From contig CM056724.1 in the NCBI GenBank assembly GCA_029844215.1, positions 86,013,093 through 86,077,092 on the forward strand: a stretch of 64,000 nucleotides of DNA, given 5' to 3'. This DNA comes from Przewalskia tangutica (lineage: Eukaryota > Streptophyta > Magnoliopsida > Solanales > Solanaceae). The notes beneath the pieces are model-generated. The model was not told the DNA's origin. It saw only the letters and a program-made list of their open reading frames with translations, and did no database searches. The position numbers were made by a program, and so were the translations under genes. Position 1 is the stretch's first letter. The number at the start of each line of letters is the position of its first letter. Shown one piece after another: positions 38,517 to 48,871 of this stretch.

Positions 38517-41500
38517 TGTAATGCCCGAAAATCGGGCTGTCATCGTGCCTTACCACGTGCACCCTAGTGATACAACATCAGAGAAACACAGCGGAAATAC
38601 AAACTTTACACAAGAAATGAGATATAATAAATAAACAGCCAACCAAAGCGATTTGCCTTGATATACATAAAACACGAGCAGTTTAATCCTTTTACAACCT
38701 CGCCCACAAAGATTACATGGACCTGCAAGATTTATACAACAACTATGACGGACAGGGCCGCCATACCACGAACGCATAAGAACTTACGGACTCGGGGTAA
38801 CATACCAAAGATAAGCCTCCGGCGGAACGAGCTTCCCAAAACGCTGAAATGAGATCCTAGCGGGGATCGGCGGTAGATGTACCTCTACTGCGGCATGACG
38901 CAGCCGAAGGAGGTCGATAACAGTACCAAGTATGTGAAATCAGTAAATCAGTAAATGAAATCATAATAGTCTATATAAAGCGTGAGACATGTATGATGAC
39001 CAAACTACGATATAACATATAACCGATTCATCGGGCGAGGACTCACGCTCCAAATTATCACTCGTGCGTGGAATTTCTTCCTCACCGGCAGCTTTATGAT
39101 ATAACAATACCAAGGATTATACATGAACACCGTGTCCCACTGTTATAAAACCGTCTGAGACAAGTATAACTACCAGATCCGACCGTACCAATAATACAAT
39201 GCAACCAAAACACGGCCGTCACGGGCAAGTGCGAGCCGACTCTGGATACCAAGGCCGGCCACGCGGTGACCGGGCAAGTCTGGTGACCACGGGAACCAAG
39301 GTCGTATCACGAAACCGTCACTACACCGAGCGGGGCAAGTCGCGGTGACTACGGGTACCAAGGCCGAATCAGCCATGAGGCGGGGCAATCACGAGCCGAC
39401 CACCGGGGACCGGCGCCGAGTAATAAACCTCATGGAGAGCTAGTCCATGGAATAACACTATCAGCGGGAGCATACCCGTGGAATTCTCCATCACCGCCAA
39501 AGACGTCCAGTAAGTCCTCAACAAGTCGACCGGCTCATCGAGAGACGCGGTATCTGTAAATACCACACTTGCACAACAAAGGCTATCATCACAAGCATAG
39601 GCAAGTTTCACAACAACAAGCATGGGCAAGTTTCACAACAACAAGCAGGCAAGTTTCACACAACTCAAAGTACTTTCATTTTATGCCAAAGTCGGGTTTT
39701 TAACCCCAAAGTACTACATACGTTAAGTTCTTTTAAAAGAGATCCATTACTTTTATAAAAGTCACCCGATACGTAGTATTAGAATGACCAACCCACATTC
39801 CTTTTCAAAATCAAGTAACAACATTCTTTCCTAAGTTCGGTTTGCCTAGTTTCATTACTCAAGCTTCTCATTTTCAAATGGTTTCATAGTTCATAAACTT
39901 AATCACTTGATTCCTTTTAGAACAATTGAGTAATATATGTCGCACGCGTGAGTAGGTTATTCTTGTTTACAACATTCTTATTACAATGACCATGATCTAG
40001 AAAATGTAATATCATTTTGTCTCATCTTAGTTTCTATGCAGATGGAGGTTTCTACTGGTTTTAATACAATTCATCATTATTCAATACATTTTCCTTTATT
40101 AACGCCGCAGCGGTGGTGCTGTCGATACACATTCGATTTCAAATCAAGAAACATTATCCCTTTAAATAAAATCAAGTACTCATTACTCACGAATGAGGTT
40201 TCACACAAACATTCACATTAAAACAAATAAGTTAAGTCTCTTATCTTATAAGATCAAGTCTCTTAACTTCTAACATCAGTAAACCATTCTTAAGCCGTTA
40301 TACCTAACTTCCCATAAAGCTAGTATAACTCTTAAGTTTTCAAAGCACAATACTACACTTCTTTCAAAACGATTCATAAATCTTTTGAAATACTTCAAGT
40401 TTTATTATAACGCCCAAGCCAGTTATAAATCAAATCAATTATCTTTTAAAAACCACAACCCATTTTCTTACCTACATAAAGCTGTTATAACCAACTTCCC
40501 ATAAAGCCGTTATAACACTTTATGTTTCAAACCAATCAAATACATTAAACACATGTACGCGTCTACAGTACTACATAGTTACACACATATCATGCTAGAA
40601 GAGATAGGAAGAGGTTCACATACCTCGCGACGATTATCGACAATAAGCAAAAAGCTCCAAGTACTACACCCTTTCTAGCCCTTTCCACTCTCCGGTAGAA
40701 TACGCTACTCTTAGTACTTTCACCTATAAAGGCCACAAACGTCATTAACTTTTAAACACATGTTTTCATCTTTCTACGTAAAATTCGGAAGACTCTCCCG
40801 CAGCGTAAATCTCCTCTATCGGTGGCTACCAAGCCAACCAGGGGGTTTTACACGCCTAACCGGACGTGTACAATTCTACACAAGTCTCCGCAATGATCTA
40901 TGTAAATACTGATTCGATTCTTTTCTATATTCTTCAGCTTAAGTCAAAAGACATTGCCGCGATTAAGCTTAGTTCTATATATAGTATACTTCAACTATAT
41001 ATTCTAACAACATGTAATTTCCAATTACAACTAGAGGACAAGATAATTACCTCGATAAGCCCATAATTATCCAAGTTAAATGTCGATCCTTAGCAACGTT
41101 TAGCTCCACTCGGTGCTCCATCCGCTCCCAAACAACCCTTAGAAGTTCTAACCAACTTCTACTTAAATACTTCAATCAATCAATGAAGATTTTCTTAGGG
41201 TTTGGTTTGAGACTAAAGGGACAAAAGGTAGTATTTCAGGACTCTACGTATGAGGTATCTTTGGGATACTACAAGGTACAAGGCTAAGGTATTTTGGGCA
41301 TTATAACAATACTGGAAGACAACTTTCTACCAAGGGGGTAGGCTCTACTAGCTAACTAGGCTAGGGGAGGGTGTTCTCGGCCAAAGGCCACACGAAAAGG
41401 GGGAGGGAGAAGGCTCCCGGTTTAGAGCTCACAAAGGGGGCGGAGAGGGTTTCAAGACTTGGAAGTTTTGGAATGGATGAAGTCTCCACATCTAGGGGGG

Positions 41501-41933
41501 TATTTATAGCAAAACCAAAGGCCAACCAGGCCAGATCCTCCCAAGTGTATAGCAAGTGTAAGGGCAAGATTAAGCCAAGTGCACCCTAAACCCTACTCCA
41601 CAAAACATGGCACAAGACAAGGCACAAAACAAGGCCAAAACAAGGCACAAAATAAGGGGCGATAGGCCTCAAACCCGTGACCAATTCGGCCAACCCAACG
41701 CCACTTGAGGTGACAAGTGTCACCCTCCCATTGTCCAAAACATTTCGTCTCTCGGAAAAATTCGCAAAAATACTAAATGACATAGCGAAATTTTCCTACG
41801 AAGTCGTGGAAAACGTTTCGTCGAAAAACGACTCTCACCGGGGGTTGTGCACAAAAATTTCAAACATGCCTAACTTAAGGCTCAAAATTAAATGCGTCGT
41901 CCATACGTGCATACTGCGAAATACGGTATAACA
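38517..41933 (-). repeat. 5' LTR of the second gag-only element
   Basis: The outer end TGTAATGCCCGAAAATCG abuts the primer-binding site; the inner end reads AAATACGGTATAACA. It aligns along its whole length with 33041-36500, with many 1-4-base differences, mostly at CNG words. Confidence 0.87.
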
Positions 41934-42217
41934 CATGCTTATACGATGTGGGATTAGGGCATGTGACCGGGAGGCGGGTTAGATTCGGTTGTTTGTATTA
42001 CCCGTGGTCATGCTTATACGATGTGGGATTCCGGGCACGCGACGCGAGGATACTCCTTGGACATACATATACGATGTCGGATTCCGGGTCATGTTACCAG
42101 GAGGCGGTTTAGATTCCCGGATTTGTTTGTATTACCCAATGGTCATGCTTATACTAAGTGTGATTCGGCACGCGACCACGAGGGATATTGTTATTCCATG
42201 GATTAGCCCTCCATGAG

Positions 42218-42545
42218 ATTTAGTGACGTAGGATGGATCTGGTAGTTAGCTTTCGTACTTGCCCCCGTCGGTGGCTGACGCAGGATGGCTCTGGTAGTTG
42301 GCTTTCGTACTTGCCCCCGTCAGTGCTATTGCACAGTTTGGTACGATAGGCTCCGGTAGATAGCTTGCGCACTTGCCCCGGTCATATCTCGTGACGACAG
42401 GTTGGATCTGGTAGTTAGCTTTCGTACTTGCCCCCGTCAGTTGTTGACGCAGGTTGGATCTGGTAGTTGGCTTTCGTACTTGCCCCCGTCAGTTTTATGA
42501 TACAGGTTGGATCTGGTGGTTCGTTTTCCTACTTGGCCCGTACAG
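42218..42545. repeat. Tandem array of about 55-bp units, six copies
   Basis: The units contain GGATCTGGTAGTTAGCTTTC and GTACTTGCCCCCGTCAGT. The third and sixth are the most diverged. It lies in the LTR at 20676-43255. Confidence 0.85.
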
Positions 42546-43255
42546 TTTTTAGGACACGGGTGGGACTTGGTGTTCATGTATGCCTATTTGTGTTATATTA
42601 TATCATGGACTGCCGGCAGTGAGAAAGGATTCCACGGGCATGATTGATATTATGGGCGTGAGACCCATGGTTATATTTTAGTAATGACTTTGAGGGCATG
42701 CGTCCCTGACTTGATATGACTGCTTATGTATTGTGTACTGTAGGTTGACTATCTTACATGTCTCCTGTTTTGTTTAGACTGTTATGATTTCATTACTGAT
42801 TTCATCGCTTTCACATACTTGGTACATTTTTCGTACTGACCTCCTTCAGGGGGCTGCGTTCATGCCGCAGGTTTAGGTACGCATTTTGGTGATCTGCAGG
42901 TGTAGGACCGCCGTAGTTTTGGATAGCTCCCTCTGTTCAGGAGTTTATCTTTTTGGTATAATTCCTTCAGTACAGGCTTTTGTACAGTTATGGGTACGGC
43001 GGGGCCTTGTCCCGTCATATTTCAGTAAAACTTTTAGAGGTTTGTATTCATATGTGGGATTGGACTCATGTACAGTATAATGTCTTTTGATTATGTATAT
43101 TATGGCATTCTTGTCGGCTTTGCCCTGGTACGTACGTTGGTTTTAATTTTAAAAAAAATGAGGTGTTATTTAATTTCCACAGCTTACTTAGTTGTTAAGG
43201 TAGAAGGGTGCCCAGGTAGGGCACCAGTCACGGGCCCGGGGTTCGGGGCGTGACA

Positions 43256-43565
43256 CATACCCGTGGACCATCCAACGTGTCGGTATGCCCAAAGGAGATA
43301 ACAAGATGACACCCATAGTGGAAGCATACCCGTGGGCCACCCAACGTGTCAGTATGTCCAAACAAATAACAAGATAATACTCACTGTGGAAGCATACCCG
43401 TGGCCACGGCGTGTCAGTATGTCCAAACAAATAACAAGATAATACTCACTGTGGAAGCATACCCGTGGGCCACCCAACGTGTCAGTATGTCCAAGAGGAT
43501 CGATATAGTGGAAGCATACCCGTGGGCCACCCAACGTGTCAGTATGTCCATCAATCAAACAGATA
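43256..43565. repeat. 59-70-bp tandem array in the older LTR
   Basis: Five units, each starting CATACCCGTGG and containing CACCCAACGTGTCAGTATGT. In reverse they are a diverged form of the GGACATACTGACACG array of the gag-only element, so the array type is older than the split of these LTR subfamilies. The nested LTR inserted at the first unit. Confidence 0.87.
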
Positions 43566-46004
43566 GCCGGCCCTCCATCGAGAGACTCGGTAGCACAAAA
43601 TCAAACACTTGCACAACAAAGGTTATCTCAACAAGCATAGGCAAATTCAACGTACCCATAGACTTTCATTTTCTTACAACGAATCTGGGTGTTAACCCCA
43701 AGGTACTACGTACTTTAACTCTTTCAACACAACGTCAAGTATACCTTTAAAACCCAAGTAACTAACCCCCTTTAAGATCAAGGTACTCCTACCTTTTAAA
43801 ACCAAGCCACTTATATTTTTCCATCAAGAAGAGTTCGATATTTGAAACAAGTTACTTATACTTTTAAACCCGAGTTACTTCTCTTTTCCCAAAATCAAGT
43901 TACATGACCTTCAAAAATCCTTTAAGTCCCCTTACTTTAGAATGTCAAGAAATCATTACCTATTTATAATGGTATTATTTACACCGTCATGATCTAGAAA
44001 ATGTAATACAATTTTGTCTTATCTTAGCTTCTATGCAGATGGAAGATTCTACTTGTTTTAATATAATTATTTATCATTACATTTTCCTTTATTCATGTAG
44101 CAATGGCTTGTTCGATAGTTATTCCCAATTCCGAAATCAAATAAAACTTTATTCTTTTAAAGACCAAGTACTCATTACTCACGAATGAGGTTTCACACTT
44201 TTCAACACCATTTAGGTCAATTATAAGTCAAGTCTCTTATCTTTTGAAATCAACAAACCATTCTTTTACCTACATAAAGTCGTTATAACTAACTTCCCAT
44301 AAAGCCATTATAACACTTTATGTTTTAAACCAACCAATTACAACTATAAGCATTTATGAGACCAAGAGGGTCTATCCTTTAACAACCGAGTACCCATTAC
44401 TAACGAATAAGATTTTACTACTTTTCCACCCAATCAAGCCCTTTACACTTCATATCAAGTCAAGGCACAAAAAAAAAAGAAATCAAACTCCTTTAACACA
44501 CGTGCGTCTACCGCACTATATATTTCACAAATAATCATGCTCAAGAGGATAGGAAGAATCACATACCTCGCGACGATTATCGACAAGTAGCAAACTGTTC
44601 CAAAGTACTATACTCTTGCTGGCCTTTTCCACCCTTCAAGTAGAATATGATACTCGTAGTACTTCACCCTATAATGGCCATAATACGTCTATTAGCTCAT
44701 AGCTTTAACGTATAATACTCTAATTGCAAAGCCCCTTATTCTATGGAAATTTGGACAGCACTTCCTTTGTTTCTACATACTTTGCCACCTTTTTCAAGGC
44801 CGAATTCAGTAACCGAACACGCCACATTTAAGGCTCAACAAAGTAGTTAACAATAGGGGATCACACGCCTACAAGACGTGTAAAATTCTGCCCCACAATT
44901 TCAAACTAGTCTAACTACAATGTCAATTCGGCACATTTGAGGGACATCAACACAAGGTCTACTTTCCAATTTCTTTTCAATCCAAGTTGTTTAGTAAGAC
45001 ATGTAATCAAGCCGAAATCGATTAAAACTACTACAATCCTCTAGTAGATAACATGCGACGATTTTAGATAACGACCAAATTGTACTTTAATTTCAAATGG
45101 CTCAACATGTCATTTACGGCATTCTAGCCTTTCAAAATCCATAGTACCTACCAATCTTTAATACATGACTCTCGTGGTCTATATCAACTATAACAAGTAT
45201 TATAACCTATTTCCAAGAGAAGAGGGAATTTTTTACCTTTTGGATTAGCCCACTAAAGCCCTTTTTCTTCAACTCTTTTCCCATCAAACTCGTCCACACG
45301 CGCTTCCTACAAGTTTACCAACACTTGCCTTCTTGCCGCCGCTCCAACAATATTTTTCCTTAGGCTAGGTTTTCTTCAAAAATCTAGAGAGAAAGGGAGA
45401 GGAGTTCTTAGGAGGGTTCTAAGATGAAATGACCAAGTCTTCCAAGACTTGGCCCTAAAATAGGACCCTTTTCTTGGTCAAAAAGATAGGAGGGACACTT
45501 GTCACCCTCCCATAGGCTTTTCTCGAAAATATCCCCTGTTTTTCTCCCTTTACCGCGGAAAAATCCCGTCTTGGCGCAGCGGCCCCGCCGCCGGCGCCGC
45601 GGCGCTTCCACCTCTGAGAATTTCCTGCATTCCGGCGCTGCGGCCCTGCATTCCGGCGCCGCGGCGCTGCAACCTCAGCGAACCCCCAGTACAACCGGCG
45701 CCGCGGCGCTGTGGCCCCTGACCAAAAATACTTCTTTGCCTGACTGCGCACCGAACTTGAAACTTCCATAACTTTTGACTCTGATGTCCTATCGACGAAC
45801 GGTTTGTTGCGTTGGGAACTAGATTTAACGGACTACTCACTAGGCTTTTGAAACACCTAAAAACTCCTGATGTAACGGGGCACAAACCGCCTCAAAGTTG
45901 ACTAAAACTCGTCTGAAACAGTCCATCACCCTATCTTTCTAAATTTTGATCTTAGTTCCTTTCGTACGGTCTCATAAGCTAGACCTGAAATGCGGGGTGT
46001 AACA

Positions 46005-46129
46005 CTTGCCGTGCTGCATCAATACGCACCCTATCCCGATACCCGAGGCATCACAATAAATCACGTAGCCCTCTAACCCCTCGGGAAGAGTAAGAACTGG
46101 AGCCGTCGTCAACTTTTCCTTCAGTAACT
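46005..46129 (-). pseudogene. RT/RNase H joint of Tekay-like pol (piece 3 of 3)
   Basis: The minus-strand translation reads KLLKEKLTTAPVLTLPEG, then LEGYVIYCDASGIGIGCVLM and QHGK. This is the end of reverse transcriptase (connection) and the first catalytic Asp region of RNase H (YCDASG). It continues in frame into piece 2 once the LTR with TSD CTTGC is removed. Upstream RT is missing because the next element's LTR starts at 46130. Confidence 0.87.
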
Positions 46130-48648
46130 TGTCACGCCCTGACTTTTCCTAAGCCTTTACTTAGGGCGTGATGACACCTGAACAATTATTTCCCACCAGG
46201 AGCACCATTTAATTCTCTTTATTTAGAAATTTGAACTTATATTCAAATACGGAGCTATTAATAAAAATAACAATAAAGAAATTTGTTTATGACTTTATTG
46301 AAAACATAACGCGAGCCCATGCTCGTGCAAATATTGTTTCTACATAGACATGCTGACAAAGATTATTCTAAGTTGGAAGGGAGACCATTCCACACGGGCA
46401 TTTCTCGAGACACCGAACCGACATTACGAACCTAGCAGTACCAAGCCCAAGAATGGACTTGGTATGACAAGAGGCTGGGCGATCGCTAGCCTTGGCGTGG
46501 AGCCTTTCCTCTATCACGCTTTCAAACATGTTAAATAAAGAGTCACCCTACCATCCAAGTGAGTGAGAACCTTACCCTGCAATTCAAAGTAACACCACAA
46601 TATTCCAAGTGCAATCACATTATAACGTAATAAACATATTGCAAAAACATATCAGGTTACAACATTTTTAAATATGCAACAACTCCTCATAGGAAATTCT
46701 CGGTTTAACTAACACTTCATTTTATCTCGTATTATACGTTAAGACATTCCCCTGCATTTCCATATGTTTATTACATTTATATATTTGTGAACGCGTATTC
46801 ACTTTTCATATTTATATATATGTGAATATGTATTCATCTTTCATATTTGTTGCGGCGTGCAACCCGATCCATTATATTTACGTATTTGTGAACACGTATT
46901 CACTTTACGTTTTGTTGCGGCGTGCAACCCAATCCATTATGTTTACGTATTTGTGAACGCGTATTCACTTTACATTTTGTTGCGGCGTGCAACCCGATCC
47001 ATTATATTTACGTATTTGTGAACACGTATTCACTTTACGTTTTGTTGCGGCGTGCAACCCGATCCATTATGTTTATATTTATATATTTATGTGAACACTT
47101 ATTCACTTTTCATATTTTTCAGAAGATCGAATAAATAATATTCTCTTTCCCAACATTCTGTCATTCATACTTGTAATGATTATAACTTTTTAACCATAAC
47201 TCCAACTAAGGTGTTTCTCAAGCGGAAACTAAGGTAAGACTGGGATCTTTCACTGTACCAAATTTCATTTAAAACTACTTTAGGTAACTAACACAAATTT
47301 ATCCTCAAAACAGTCACATGAAATTTGTTTCGGCAGAATATTTATTTAACATAACCAAATCTTAGAATAGTCATAACTCCTAATCTGTAAACCCGTTCAA
47401 GCCCCATACAATCTCAAAACGACGAGAACAGAGAACTAAACATCTCCATATGAACCATCCTTTCATATTCTGTACCATTTGGTACAGTTTTACACTTTTA
47501 TTCGCTGCCCTTTCTGGATCTCGATAGATCCGAGGCAGAAACTTTAAACAGCGATAACTCTCAATCCGTAAGTCTGATAGACCTCCGTAAGGTCTCAAAA
47601 TGTCCACAACAGAGAGATCTAGAACTTTCATTTAGCACCAATTTTCATATTTCCCACGGATTATTACAGTTTTACGTTTCAACGTCCTGCCCTTCTGGAT
47701 TCCGATGAATCTGAGGCAGCAACTTCAAACTACAATAACTCTCAACTCGTAAGTCCGTTTTAACAACTCTTTATCTATATCTGTCCGTAACAGAGATATT
47801 TACAACCATGGAAATTTTCATATAATTCTAATAAGTAAAACTCAATAAAAATAGTCTGTAATTATGCCTTTCCGAATTTCGGCCAAATCTAAGGCAATAA
47901 CTTTGAACTATGATAACTTTCAAACCGTATGTCCAGTTTACCTCATTTTTTGTTCTATATGATCATAGTAGAGAGGTGTACCATTATTCCGAATTTCATC
48001 AAATTCTAACAATTATAACTCAGTGAAATCAGTTCATAAAGTTCATGACGCAACTAGTTGTTTAAACAATCAAAAGCTCATTATTTATTTTCAACACTCA
48101 ATTCTTATTCTAACATGTATTGAACTTAAAATAAAGGATGTTACCAAGAATTTCTGAGTGAGAAAACTCACCTTGTAAGTGTGAAGATTATTGTTGTGTG
48201 GTTGCTAAAATTATGCTTACTCTCTAGTATTTTGATTCTTGTTCTTCTTGTCCTCTTGGTATTTTTTCCAGATTTTTTCCTCTTCTTTTCACTTGTTTTT
48301 TTCTGATTTTCTATTCTTTGTGCTAGGTATTTTATTTGTGTCATGTACAATGTATAAGTAGAAGAGTTTTCTATAACCTATATGGGAGGTGGGATAACAA
48401 GAGTTGGAGGGGAAATGAAAAGGGGGGGGGGGGGGAGAAGGGAAGGGACGTGCACAACATGCATGCATCCTTTTTTTCTTTTCTTTTTTTTTTTGTTTTT
48501 TTTTCTTATTTTCATTTTATCTATCTATTTATCCAACTTTAACACTAACTCTATCCCATGCAATTTATTCTTTGTTTTCTTATATATATATATATTTTTA
48601 TAAACCCAACCACAACTATATATTATTTTTTTTTTTCCGGATTTTACA
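46130..48648 (-). mobile_element. 3' LTR of a second Ty3/gypsy family
   Basis: The plus strand runs TGTCACGCCCTGACTTTTCC to TTTTTTCCGGATTTTACA (about 2.5 kb), followed by a reversed polypurine tract (TTCTCTCCTCCTT) and then chromodomain-integrase pol on the minus strand. The sequence is unlike the Tekay-like LTRs above except for the hairpin at its outer end. Confidence 0.82.
46848..47107. repeat. 65-bp tandem array, four copies, in this LTR
   Basis: TGTTGCGGCGTGCAACCC starts at 46848, 46913, 46978 and 47043, giving an exact 65-bp period. Units alternate slightly (CCATTATATTTACG or CCATTATGTTTACG). The unit itself has a GTTGCGGCGTGCAAC near-palindrome. Confidence 0.93.
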
Positions 48649-48835
48649 TTCTCTCCTCCTTAAGCAACATTCGTCCTCGAATGTGAATAAGGTCGTAACA
48701 TAATCACATAGACACAATAATGTTTATTGTTATTGTAACAAATTTAGGGCTTCACATTCTCCCTTCCTTAAGAAGCATTCGTCCTCGAATGAGAATAAGG
48801 TTGTAACACATGCATATAGACACGCAAATGACACA
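48649..48835 (-). repeat. Duplicated polypurine-tract region
   Basis: ACATTCTCTCCTCCTTAAGC, then CATTCGTCCTCGAATG, GAATAAGG and GTAACA (48646-48700) occur a second time at 48752-48808 with small changes. The repeat offset is about 106 bp. The copy next to the LTR would be the working one. Confidence 0.75.
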
Positions 48836-48871
48836 CATATGAAGTATTATGTAACGCATTTTTTTATTACC

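Larger units (their letters stand above)
33041..41933 (-). mobile_element. Second gag-only LTR retrotransposon, minus strand
   Basis: Two LTRs (about 33041-36500 and 38517-41933) flank a 2.0-kb internal region with a primer-binding site, gag and polypurine tract but no pol. The layout matches the element at 22421-32001, in the opposite orientation and in the same host LTR. The left boundary is fuzzy (TTTATGCGCCCGAAAATCG against TGTAATGCCCGAAAATCG at the other LTR), and no clean TSD could be read: CACGTC on the left, CATGC on the right. The host LTR reads continuously across the site (ACGTCTTTAT / CTTATACGATGTGG). Confidence 0.87.
20676..43255 (+). mobile_element. Solo LTR nested in the previous LTR (TSD CATAC)
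   Basis: It starts TGTTAGACCCCGTAAG and ends GGTTCGGGGCGTGACA. CATAC flanks it at 20671-20675 and 43256-43260. Its own sequence is 20676-22420, 32007 to about 33040 and 41934-43255, some 4.1 kb. The rest is two younger elements. It was inserted into a tandem unit of the older LTR that begins CATACCCGTGG. Confidence 0.92.
20033..46004 (-). mobile_element. Solo LTR in RNase H, carrying later insertions (TSD CTTGC)
   Basis: The left end TGTCACGACCCGACCTC (20033) and right end GCGGGGTGTAACA (46004) are flanked by CTTGC at 20028-20032 and 46005-46009. The LTR's own sequence is 20033-20675 plus 43261-46004 (about 3.4 kb); everything between was inserted later. Removing the span rejoins the RNase H reading frame (VLMQHGK to VIAYASRQLRK). 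Its distal part has a GC-rich box at about 45575-45715. Confidence 0.92.

Noticed and set aside
33020..41945. 5-bp TSD for the second gag-only element
   Set aside because: Left CACGTC/CTTTA and right CATGC/CTTAT give no exact 5-mer at the expected positions. The boundary may be damaged, so none is claimed.
45499..45771. Arg/Ala-rich frames over a GC-rich block
   Set aside because: Long frames are expected in GC-rich DNA lacking stops on both strands. The block is inside an LTR.
46922..47134. 70-codon frame over the 65-bp array
   Set aside because: A 65-bp period cannot keep one frame across copies. Repeat artefact.
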